DNA of 64,000 nt from Anadara kagoshimensis (lineage: Eukaryota > Mollusca > Bivalvia > Arcoida > Arcidae): NCBI GenBank assembly GCA_021292105.1, contig CM037874.1, positions 55,410,540 to 55,474,539 on the forward strand, in the 5' to 3' direction. Shown here piece after piece: positions 44,736 to 54,639 of the stretch (position 1 is its first letter; each line of letters begins with the position of its first letter). The translations under genes were made by a program, and so were the position numbers. The notes under the pieces were generated by a model. The model had not been told where the DNA came from, made no database searches, and saw nothing but the letters and a program-made list of their open reading frames with translations.

Positions 44736-45285
44736 ATAATTGCCACCTAGGTATGTGGACATCCAGAATTGTTACCCGAAGGCATCACCGAAACAAAGCT
44801 TACCATGTAAAATGACACAAACAATATATAGATTTTAAATTAAATTAAATTCTGCCAGTTTACACTTTAAACCATCCTTTACTGGCGCTCGTTTCCAAAC
44901 TTTAAATTCTGCAGACTCTAGGTTTACCTCTCTTTCCGTTTCCATCAAATACATTTTTAGTATTTTCACTGAAGCTTGGGTGACCCTTTTTGTGTTTTCT
45001 GCATCTTTTTGATGCATAATTAACTCCAAGTCCGCTTCCGACGAACTACAAAAAACGACTGGCCGCCATTGTTATTGTTTGCAAAAATGACAACATGGTC
45101 CTGTTGTATGAGTTATTTCCCTTGTACCGGGTTGTCACCGGGTGATAATAGTATTATCACATGGCTGTGAGAGGTTTTCACACACTGACAGTGATTCTGT
45201 GGGAAATATCTTATTTATTACATATCATGTGATTGGAAAACATCTAATGAAAAGTGTTTTAATATATGTGAGGTATAATAATTTT
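44736..45285 (+). repeat. LINE-flanking repeat, copy 1 (uninterrupted)
   Basis: Contains GGTATGTGGACATCCAGAAT, GGCATCACCGAAAC, CTTACCATGTAAAATGAC, TTTACCTCTCTTTCCGTTTC, AAGCTTGGGTGACCCTTTTT, CGACTGGCC, then CCGGGTGATAATAGTATTAT, GTGAGAGG, CTGACAGTGATTC and GGAAAACATC. Copy 2 is split by the LINE into 45664-45794 and 50593-51072. Identity to copy 2 looks to be around 90 percent by eye. It contains the perfect inverse arms GTGATAATA / TATTATCAC around one G. Confidence 0.88.
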
Positions 45286-45416
45286 AAATGTATTTTAAGA
45301 TTAAATTAAAAAATGGTAGATCTATATGACAGAAAAAAAAGATTAATATTTTTTTTCTTGGATTAAGCTATGGAATCTGAAGAACAACCGTCAATTTTAT
45401 AAAATTACCTAAAATA

Positions 45417-45596
45417 CACGGTGCAACCTGTGTATAGAGTCCATCCCAACACTTAAAACACATGGTTTTATATGCAGGTTTCCTTTATTATAAAATCCCT
45501 TCTTGGCTGACATGTGAAACAAAGGGGCATGTAAACACGTGTTCCTATGTACAGTTGGACTTTCTATAGAGATGGTCATTATAGCAGGTTTTAATG
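45417..45596. mobile_element. ~180-bp TIR element, TA-flanked
   Basis: The left end CACGGTGCAACCTGTGTATA, GAGTCC is the imperfect inverse of the right end GGACTTTCTATAGAG...TATAGCAGG. TA borders both sides. It belongs to the same family as the 59948-60120 element (AACCTGTCTATAAAGGCC end). Short motif-free frames only. Confidence 0.65.
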
Positions 45597-45663
45597 TATA
45601 CAACAATGGTATGATATGATTTTAAATCATATTCACATATCTTCAAAAAAGTTTTATAATATG

Positions 45664-45794
45664 CAATAATTGCCCTCTAGGTATGTGGACATCCAGAATT
45701 GTCACCCTTCAGAAGGGTTTTCACCCTCGGGCGATGCCTTCGGGTGACAACCCTTCTGTCGGGTGATTATTATATTATTTTTTATAACCGAAAC
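45664..45794 (+). repeat. LINE-flanking repeat, copy 2, left part
   Basis: GGTATGTGGACATCCAGAAT and ATGCCTTCGGGTGAC, ATAACCGAAAC match copy 1 at 44754-44794. This copy has an extra hairpin-prone stretch with ACCCTTCAGAAGGGTT and ACCCTTCTGTCGGGT that copy 1 lacks. Confidence 0.8.
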
Positions 45795-45963
45795 AGAACA
45801 GAACAGAACAGGACATAAACTTTATTGCATAAAGTACATGTACAAAATACTTATTGCAAAACAGCATATAAAACATGTGACAATATGGCAATTATGATAA
45901 TAAGTCAACATGTGTATATAAAATTAAAACATGAATAAATCACACAAGCAGCGGAAGAACATA

Positions 45964-48900
45964 CTAAACTTTGATAACCAGATAATTAATGCGCTCTTTT
46001 AAAGCAAAATAAATGTATTCAGCGATATTATACTGTTTTTTAATACTATTTGGAGATATTAAAGAAAACAACTTAGATATATTTGGCCAATGGCAGTAGT
46101 AACTAGAAAAATACTTTAATCTTAGATGTCTATACTTAGGACAAACCAGTAGAAAATGATATTCATCTTCAATTACCGACATAGTACAATTGCTACATAG
46201 ACGAGCATTTCTATTAATATTAAAATATCTTCCAGTTTCAACATGTAAATTATGTGAACTAATTCTTAAACGTGTAAGAGAAATTCTATATTTTGGTTCC
46301 TTTATGTTTAACAAATAATTTTCAAAAACAAAAGTACATTTGATTGAATTATAAAAAGAAAACTTCAGTACTGAATTCCTTTGTGTTTCCCATTTTTGAA
46401 TAAACTGATCATAAATTCTTTGTTTAATTAGGGGAATATTGGGAGTATTAAAATCCTGTGTATACCATATTTCTGAAAAACCTTAATTACATAAAATTGT
46501 TTTTACATGAAAAGCCCAATTCATTCCATTATATGTATTATTATGTTCAACATCATGTCTCAACATTTGATATACCCTACATTGCAAACTGTCTTTATCA
46601 CTAATTACTTTTGACCAATAGTTTAAAATATATTCGTAACGCTTGCAATAAAGAGGAAGTCTAGCCAATTCTCCATAGATACACACTGATGGTGAAGACA
46701 ATTTAACACCAAGAATTTTTTTACAAAATTTTAAATGGATCTTTTCCAAAGTAACTGCATCACAGTAACCCCAAACTTCACTAGCATATGATAATACAGA
46801 AACAACCAGTGAGTCAAAAAGCATAAGTTTTCTATTAACATCTAAATCAATTTCAGAAAATAAACCAAAAGACCACCCATAGCTCTATTACCCCGTTCAT
46901 ATAGCTTATCAATTAAAATATTAAATTTACCATTACAATAGAAATCGACACCTAAATAATTATATGAATTAACAATATCAAGTCTGACATTACCATAATA
47001 GAAGTCAGGTCTATTTGTAATGGTTCTACCCTTCTTGAAAATCATGACCTTGGTTTTATCAATATTAACTTTCATCTTCCACATATTGCAATAATTATAT
47101 AGAGAATTTAGCAAATTTTGTAACTCAAGCTGAGATTTACAAAATAAAACTGCATCATCAGCATACAATAAAGAATATAATATAATTTCACCATAGGTAA
47201 CACTGTTAAGGTCTGCTGGTAAAATGCTTCAACAAATCAAGATCATTAATAAAAATAAAAACAGGGTTGGGGATAGAGGTTCACCTTGTTTAACACCAGA
47301 GTATGAATCGAAAAAGTCACTGTACAAATTATTGTATTTAACACATATTTTAACATTAACATACAATGATTGCAAAATTTTTAAAAATTTTGAACTTATA
47401 CCATATGACTGTAACTTAAGCCATAAAAGACTACGTTCCATGATATCAAAAGCCTTACTAAAATCAACAAAGGCACAAAACAATTTTTTACCACTAGAAA
47501 TAGTTTTAGAGATTAAAGATTGAAGAATAAAAATACTATCAATGGTACTTCTTTTTTCTCGGAATCCATATTGATTTTCACAAAAAATATTCATTACATC
47601 TGACCAATGCAATAATCTTCCATTTAGTATGTTTGAAAAAATTTTACCAATTGTATTCATTAATGTAATACCTCTATAATTATTGACATCTGAAAGATTA
47701 CCTTTTTTGGGTACTGGTACAACTGAACATTCCGACCAACATTTCGGATATAACCCACTTATGAAAATATTATTAAAGAGATTACATAAAAGAGGTGTAA
47801 AAATATTCATATTATTCAAAAATATCTCAGGAATTATTCCATCCATACCAGAGCTTTTACCAGCATGTAATTTTTTGATAGCACAAACAACTTCTTCATC
47901 TGAAATATCTTGATCTAGAAGATCTAACCTGATATCATTTAAATCATTAGCATCAGTATGAACAACAGGATCACATTCACTGTATAATTTTTAAAATAAT
48001 CAAAAAAATCACTACTATTAATATCTGTACATTGATTTTTACCTTTAGATTTTTTAACATTATACCAAAATTTTTTGGGGTTTGTTTGGGCTAGTTTACT
48101 AATCTTAGTACCCATATAAATCTTATGCTTATATTTGGCTTTCTTTTTAACTTTATTGTATTTAGCCCTAGTGTTAACAAATAACCGTCTATTTGTATCA
48201 GTTTTGTTTCTGTTATACCTGTTCCTCATTATATTGAATTCACATCTTGCTTTTTTACACTCATTATCAAACCATTCATTATTTTCAGGCTGCTTTGGTT
48301 TAAGAACACATGGTGAATGCTTGCCCATAACAGAAAAACATACATCAAAAAGTTTACCACTAAACTTAGCAACAGTAGAATCTATATTTACTTGATTAAA
48401 AATATCAAAACCATCAGAAATTATAGATGAAAGTTCATCATAATTCTGCTGTAATACAACATCAAGCTCCTCTGCCTTTTCATTAGACCAAATTAATTTT
48501 TTATAAAATCCCGAGTTATCATTTTTAGATTTTACATTATTGAATACTTTAAACGAGAAGAAAACAGGTGCATGGTCAGACCAAGAATTAAAGTCTTTAA
48601 TTTCAAATTCATGTAAACAATCTAAACAGGAAACTAAACAATAGTCTATTAAACTTTGACCTTGCGGTGTAATACATGTAACACTACTTTTACCTTTATC
48701 TTTATCTATACGTCCGTTTGCCACCAATAACCCTGTACTGTTGCATAACTGAACTAGTTTCTTTCCGTAACTGTTTACAAAAGAATCATCCGTGGCACGC
48801 TCCACTGAACAACCTTCATCAATGCTCGTAACATACTTGTTTACCTGCAGATAGTCATACATACGTCCAATCCGACTGTTAAAATCACCACAGAGAATAA

Positions 48901-49316
48901 ACGAACCTTTGCTTTGATATTTAAAGAAAACATTTTCCAACAAATCAAAAAAAATCAACATCATAACTTTAATAAAAAATAGATTTTTCGTGAGGAACAT
49001 ATGTACAACAAATATACAAATTTTCAGATAATCCGAGCTTATGTTTATCTAACACACATAGAACATAACCGCACTCATCGTATTCAACCACTTTAAATAA
49101 TCCTGAAAATTCTTTCCGATAGAAAACTGTCAATCCACCACTTTTAACACATTTTTTCCGATTACCTATCGAACAGTCATAACCTTTCAGATCACATTTC
49201 TGTAAAACTTTTCCAGAGTGAATAATAAAAATGATATCATACCTGGATAAAAAATTAACAAAATCCACATCTTTCAATTTTCCAGTTAAACCACCGTTTA
49301 TATTCCATGAACACAC
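45964..49316 (-). pseudogene. LINE ORF2, endonuclease-reverse transcriptase, frameshifted
   Basis: Read on the minus strand: the N-terminal APE-type endonuclease starts with CSWNINGG (49316 on) and includes LCGDFNSRIG (about 48890) and SWSDHAPVFF. The RT follows with NNYRGITLMNTIGKIFSNIL, QYGFREKRSTIDS, FVDFSKAFD (about 47468), GVKQGEPLSP and MYADDAVLF (catalytic YADD near 47160), then DKTKVMIFKKG and YNYLGVDF. A C-terminal knuckle C-x2-C-x9-H-x4-C lies near 46197-46140. The frame is broken near 48970-49000 (endonuclease), 47850-47950 (linker), twice between 47240 and 47168 (just before YADD) and near 46840. A stop codon lies at 46483-46485. It is an inactive copy of a once autonomous element. 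Confidence 0.9.
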
Positions 49317-49343
49317 TGATACTTTCTGTCCTTCCTTCCTGTC

Positions 49344-50420
49344 CTAATCTGTGCCTTGAATGTCATCCGCTGTATACATAGCTCCATCGATGTACAATTT
49401 GTCTTTAATTAACCTGGCATTCTTCATTTCACGTTTAGCCTGTTTAAATTGTGGCATCAACACACGGCGCCTTCTTGCTATTTCCGCCGGAAATTGTTCA
49501 GAAATTCCGAAAGTAGTACCTCCGAGTTGTCTGCCCTTGGATTTGATTTCATCTCTATCTTGATAAAAATTAAATTTTGCTACAATTGGTCTGTTGCCAG
49601 TCCTTTGGTCCCTTCTCCCAAAACGATGAGCTCTGTCAATTTTAATTTTCTCTGAAGCAGCAGGCATATTTAGTTTTTCTTCACAAAACTTATGTATAAC
49701 GTTAATGCAATTCTCTCCTTGAACTTCTGGTATGCCATAAAATAAAAGATTGTCTCTCATTGACCTACACTGTAAATCAAGAAGATCCTCAGTCTGAGTT
49801 TTCATTTGTTTATGTAACGAGTCGATTGTTCGTTGCATTTGGCATTTCTGTGATTCAAGCGTATCCACTGTATGAGACTGAAACTCCAATCCTTTCTCGA
49901 TATCAGTAAGCCTATTCATAGTCCGAGTCAAGTTTTCCTTATTCTCGTGCACATCCCTGCGAAGCGAATTAATGTCCTGCTTGATATCATTAATGCTCAA
50001 TTTGATCTCGTCCAAAGATTTCAATTTGTTAGACATTTCATCAAGTCTTTGTAATATAACGTTCGACATTGGTAACCACGGGGGTGGTTGAGACATACTA
50101 GGAACTGAAAACTGACCATATTGGTTGTGACCTTGACCTTGAATTGGCGTGATATTCTGCATATTCTGCATACTGTGCATTAACTCTTGATATGTCTGAT
50201 AATTTTCGTTTGCACTATTATTTTCATCAACGATAAAGACAGAATTGTCACTTGACTTGTTTTGGATCCATGACTGACCGTTCGCATTTTTTACAGGTGT
50301 ACTTGAATTTAATAAATCTGAGGACGTACCTGTACACGTGTCGTTTGACCCGCTGCTACCTGTTGAGCTGATGACTGATTTACGTTTCCTTTTTGCGCCA
50401 TTTTTACTTTTACTCGGCAT
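49344..50420 (-). CDS. LINE ORF1 protein, intact, 358 codons
   Basis: A basic, Ser/Thr-rich N-terminus (KNGAKRKRK, residues 7-14, nuclear-signal-like) leads to a Gln/Asn/Met-rich linker (70-120). A long heptad-patterned coiled coil follows (about 122-216, LDEMSNKLKSLDEIKLSIND). Next is an RRM-like block (about 221-300; RDNLLFYGIPE, IDRAHRFGRR, RPIVAKF) and an L1 ORF1p-like C-terminal domain (about 301-348; ARRRRVLMPQFKQAKREMKN, KLYIDG). L1 ORF1 proteins form coiled-coil trimers that bind the element's RNA; that role is inferred. The frame is open throughout, and its stop lies 28 bp before the ORF2 start. Confidence 0.9.
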   Translation of the reverse strand: MPSKSKNGAKRKRKSVISSTGSSGSNDTCTGTSSDLLNSSTPVKNANGQSWIQNKSSDNSVFIVDENNSANENYQTYQELMHSMQNMQNITPIQGQGHNQYGQFSVPSMSQPPPWLPMSNVILQRLDEMSNKLKSLDEIKLSINDIKQDINSLRRDVHENKENLTRTMNRLTDIEKGLEFQSHTVDTLESQKCQMQRTIDSLHKQMKTQTEDLLDLQCRSMRDNLLFYGIPEVQGENCINVIHKFCEEKLNMPAASEKIKIDRAHRFGRRDQRTGNRPIVAKFNFYQDRDEIKSKGRQLGGTTFGISEQFPAEIARRRRVLMPQFKQAKREMKNARLIKDKLYIDGAMYTADDIQGTD

Positions 50421-50592
50421 CGGTGAATCACAAATTAAAGTTCCTTACTTTCTGTGTAGTAAAATATTAATCACCATTCCACTTATTACACTAATTACCC
50501 ACATTAAGACTGGTTAAATGTTAGTTATATATGCACACCTAAAAAACACGTCCGTTCACTTCGGCGCCATATTGTGGCATGTAAAATGGCAA

Positions 50593-51072
50593 CTTACCAT
50601 GTAAAATGACGCAAACAATATCTAAATTTTTAAATTAAATTCAATGCTGCCAGTTTACACTTTCAACCATCCGGGGTGGGGGGCTCATACTTTAGATTCC
50701 GCAGAATCTAGAATCTAGGTTTACCACTCTTTCCGTTTCCATCAAATACATTTCCAGTATTTTCACTGAAGCTTGGGTGACCCTTTTTGTGTTTTCTGCA
50801 TCTTTGTCATACATAATTAGTAACAAGTCCGCTTCCGACGAACTGCAAAAAACGACTGGCCGCTATTGTTGACAACACAGTTCTGTTGTACGAGTTGTTT
50901 CCCTTGTATCGGGTTATCACCGGGTGATAATAGTATTATCACATGGCTGTGAGAGGTTGTCACACGCTGACAGTGATTCGGTGGGAAATATCTCATTTAT
51001 TACATGCATAAGACATGTGATTGAAAAACATCCAATGAAAAGTGTTTTAATATATGTGAGGTATAATAATAT
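50593..51072 (+). repeat. LINE-flanking repeat, copy 2, right part
   Basis: Resumes at CTTACCATGTAAAATGAC exactly where copy 1 continues (44799) and runs through ACCACTCTTTCCGTTTCCAT, GCTTGGGTGACCCTTTTTG, GGGTGATAATAGTATTATCA and GACAGTGATTCGGTGGGAAA. It ends at a TATAATAAT shared with copy 1. It carries the same perfect GTGATAATA / TATTATCAC arms. Confidence 0.88.
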
Positions 51073-51142
51073 CAATTTGACAACAACAACAAAAAAATCC
51101 AACCAATCTTGCTCTGGTATTTTTGTACTGTTTTTATGAAAA

Positions 51143-51172
51143 TAAAAAAAGAAAGAAAGAAAGAAAGAAAAA
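51143..51172. repeat. (GAAA)n run
   Basis: Short tetranucleotide run within A-rich DNA. Confidence 0.9.
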
Positions 51173-51315
51173 AACCACCCCAAAATTTTTATTAATGCGA
51201 AGGTCAGATAAAAAACTTCATGAATTCAAAATACGTAAAAGAAATATGAAGTCATTGTAATAAGTGTTCTTCCATCAATAGTAAACATGATGTATCAGGT
51301 GAATACAGCTTTAAA

Positions 51316-51682
51316 TACAGTACAGCGCTGTCATAAGTCAGACACCGAACTAACGAAAAAGGGCCGAAGCTTGGTATCAAGTGACTAACAAATCTGTCAA
51401 CAAATAGATACCAACTGCCAAAAAGCTGTCGAAGGTAGCTGCGGACAGCGGTCATATGACTTGTAAACAATATGTTGATTAAAATAATTAAAATATCAAA
51501 GTCGGGAAACGGATCGAACCTAAATCGGGTAGCAATCCCGCGACTTGAATGATCCTATTGAAACTAATAACATCTACCAGTATGCAAAATTTAAAAAAAA
51601 TCATAGTTGAATTATTTTCCAGGGCTCACAGTGACCTCCTTAATTTGTTAATGTGTTAAATTTCCAACAGGCCTGTACCGTA
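51316..51682. mobile_element. degenerate TIR element, CAGTACAGACCTG family
   Basis: The left end TACAGTACAGCGCTGTCATA and the right end TTAAATTTCCAACAGGCC, TGTACCGTA resemble the family termini. The interior contains AGATACCAACTGCC and AAAGCTGTCGAAGG-like words. The left TIR lacks the usual GTTTAACACTGAG part, so the call is tentative. Confidence 0.4.
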
Positions 51683-51865
51683 TGTAGGTATGATATCACA
51701 GTCTGTCATTTATTCTGCAGTAAGACATATTATCAATAAAATGATTCTCCATCATTCATATACGTGTATATTTGCTTATTATGTATACCTGTTCAAAAGA
51801 ATTGTATTGCAAACTGATGTTTACGATGCAACTCGATCATAGAAATATTCTCAAGTAAACGATTT

Positions 51866-53525
51866 ACCAAACAATGATTTGACAAGTCTATTATGTAGCG
51901 CCGTCATAGTTTAGTTTTAAAGTTATAACTGCGTCCTTTGTTTTGGGTGCATTTGTTACAGAATTAATACAATAATACGCTATGGTAGAACTTGTTCCCA
52001 TTACCAAACAATAATTTGACAAGACTTTTATTTTTAGCGCCGTCATAGTTTAGTTTTGAAGTTATACATGCGTCATTTGTTTTGGGTGCATTTGTTACAG
52101 AATTAATACAATAATACGCTATGGTAGAACTTGTTCCCATTACCAAACAATAATTTGACAAGACTTTTATTTTTAGCGCCGTCATAGTTTAGTTTTGAAG
52201 TTATACATGCGTCATTTGTTTTGGGTGCATTTGTTACAGAATTAATACAATAATACGCTATGGTAGAACTTGTTCCCATTACCAAACAATAATTTGACAA
52301 GACTTTTATTTTTAGCGCCGTCATAGTTTAGTTTTGAAGTTATACATGCGTCATTTGTTTTGGGTGCATTTGTTACAGAATTAATACAATAATACGCTAT
52401 GGTAGAACTTGTTCCCATTACCAAACAATAATTTGACAAGACTTTTATTTTTAGCGCCGTCATAGTTTAGTTTTGAAGTTATACATGCGTCATTTGTTTT
52501 GGGTGCATTTGTTACAGAATTAATACAATAATACGCTATGGTAGAACTTGTTCCCATTACCAAACAATAATTTGACAAGACTTTTATTTTTAGCGCCGTC
52601 ATAGTTTAGTTTTGAAGTTATACATGCGTCATTTGTTTTGGGTGCATTTGTTACAGAATTAATACAATAATACGCTATGGTAGAACTTGTTCCCATTACC
52701 AAACAATAATTTGACAAGACTTTTATTTTTAGCGCCGTCATAGTTTAGTTTTGAAGTTATACATGCGTCATTTGTTTTGGGTGCATTTGTTACAGAATTA
52801 ATACAATAATACGCTATGGTAGAACTTGTTCCCATTACCAAACAATAATTTGACAAGACTTTTATTTTTAGCGCCGTCATAGTTTAGTTTTGAAGTTATA
52901 CATGCGTCATTTGTTTTGGGTGCATTTGTTACAGAATTAATACAATAATACGCTATGGTAGAACTTGTTCCCATTACCAAACAATAATTTGACAAGACTT
53001 TTATTTTTAGCGCCGTCATAGTTTAGTTTTGAAGTTATAACTGCATCCTTTGTTTTGGGTGCATTTGTTACAGAATTAATACAATAATACGCTATGGTAG
53101 AACTTGTTCCCATTACCAAACAATAATTTGACAAGACTTTTATTTTTAGCGCCGTCATAGTTTAGTTTTGAAGTTATACATGCGTCATTTGTTTTGGGTG
53201 CATTTGTTACAGAATTAATACAATAATACGCTATGGTAGAACTTGTTCCCATTACCAAACAATAATTTGACAAGACTTTTATTTTTAGCGCCGTCATAGT
53301 TTAGTTTTGAAGTTATAACTGCATCCTTTGTTTTGGGTGCATTTGTTACAGAATTAATACAATAATACGCTATGGTAGAACTTGTTCCCATTACCAAACA
53401 ATGATTTGACAAGTCTTTTATTTTTAGCGCCGTCATAGTTTAGTTTTGAAGTTATACATGGGTCATTTGTTTGGGGTACATTTGTTTCACAATTAACACG
53501 CTATGGTAGAGCTTGTTTCCACTAT
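51866..53525. repeat. 139-bp satellite, about 12 copies
   Basis: Strictly periodic 139-bp units, most of them identical, containing ACGCTATGGTAGAACTTGTT, CCAAACAATAATTTGACAAG, TAGCGCCGTCATAGTTTAG and GGGTGCATTTGTTACAGAAT. First, last and a few right-hand units are variants (ATAACTGCATCC versus ATACATGCGTCA). The ten identical 73-codon minus frames are an artefact of the period. Parts of the unit match family A coding DNA, and the array merges into a family A remnant at 53490. Confidence 0.97.
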
Positions 53526-53910
53526 AGAAACGTAATACAACGAAGCAGGCTGCTTACAAATAAACTATTAACTCAGGGATATTGCAAACCTAGGTTTATC
53601 AAGGCCCTCAATTTTTTTATTGTCGTCATCACAGTATCGTTGATAAGTATGATGCCTCTGTATTCAAAAATATCCTGGATATATTTAAAGTCCCACAGTT
53701 CAAATTTCCTTTTTATTCTCACTTTCGATTTAACACGTGACGAGTATATCTAGCTTAACAGGAGATGCTTACCCTTAACGGGATAATTGACTTCACTTCC
53801 CTGTTGGAAGTCCAAGTGTTTAACTAAAATTGTCAATTTTCAATGTTTCAACTCTGCTTTTTGGATTGGGATTTGAACATGGACCAGTATGTCGGCAACT
53901 AGAACAACCA
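53480..53910 (+). mobile_element. family A copy with coding remnant
   Basis: ACGCTATGGTAGAGCTTG, CGAAGCAGGCTGCTTAC, ACTCAGGGATATTGCAAACC, GTCGTCATCACAGTATCGTT and TCCTGGATATATTTAAAGTC correspond to 20815-21020. The 3' region follows with GAGTATATCTAGC, GACTTCACTTCCCTGTTGG, TTTTGGATTGGGATTTGAAC and an end near CAGTATGTCGG. In-frame stops make it a pseudogene. Confidence 0.82.
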
Positions 53911-54639
53911 AAAACATGACACAATACAATACAATATAATGAACATTCAAAGAAGACATTACAAACAAAATACAAACACGTTATTTTGTTGAAGCAGCAC
54001 ATGCAATTGGGACCACAAGTTATGGGATTTCAAAATTTGAATTATTACTTGATTAAATATCAAATGGTGTAGTTTGTGTTTTATTGAAGGACCATCATCC
54101 ATGATTTTTTGTAGTTGTTCTGAATGCCGCAAAGAACATGTCATTTAGCTGTAAAGGTCAAATAACATCAGAATTAGTGCGAACAGTTCTTCTATTTACT
54201 GAAAAGTTAGATCAAACGCCTTTTTGCAATGCATTGCCTGAAACAACTTAACGTATATCCTGTTTTAATTAAATTTGAGCATGTTTACACTGATCAATCA
54301 AAATGTTTGATAATTATATAATAAATGTTTGCGATTATTTAAACAAGTGGCATAATTAAACAAAGCGCAAATATCGGCATAATTCACAAAAATCGATGCT
54401 TACATAATCACATTTACGAATATTTGAACAAGTGCAATGTATAAACGAAGCACACAAACATTGCTAACATAATCTTTATTTACACAATCAATTATTTGGA
54501 GGTTTTGAATTTTTTTCTTTTTATTATGATATAAACGTCTGTCTCCAGCTGTTATTTAATTTGATTAAATTGATACACATCGCTCATAATAATAGACAAA
54601 TCAGGTTTATGACATCAACGGTAGGACAATAGTGAAATG
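53911..54639. other. AT-rich stretch, nothing recognised
   Basis: No gene or clear repeat was recognised. GCGCAAA/TTTGCG-like and AACAAGTG words recur loosely at 54330-54440. Confidence 0.4.

Larger units (their letters stand above)
45795..50592 (-). mobile_element. L1/Tx1-like LINE with two ORFs
   Basis: About 4.8 kb on the minus strand: a ~170-bp 5' region (50592-50421), ORF1 (50420-49344), ORF2 (from 49316), a ~165-bp 3' UTR and a short 3' tail of TTCTG repeats (plus strand AGAACAGAACAGAACAGG at 45795-45812). The coiled-coil ORF1 with an RRM-like region, the APE endonuclease, the RT and the C-terminal C-C-H-C knuckle in ORF2 point to the L1/Tx1 side of the non-LTR tree. Target-site duplication was not resolved. 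It is probably full length, but ORF2 is decayed. Confidence 0.88.

Noticed and set aside
48135..48395. Plus-strand frames of up to 99 codons inside the LINE (for example 47224-47523, 48135-48395)
   Set aside because: They are antisense shadows of ORF2, whose motifs (GDFN, FVDFSKAFD, YADD) are on the minus strand.
51964..53436. Ten identical 73-codon minus-strand frames that could be read as a tandem gene family
   Set aside because: They repeat at the 139-bp satellite period, overlap each other, and arise because one frame of the unit happens to be open. The plus-strand sense matches retroelement coding DNA instead.
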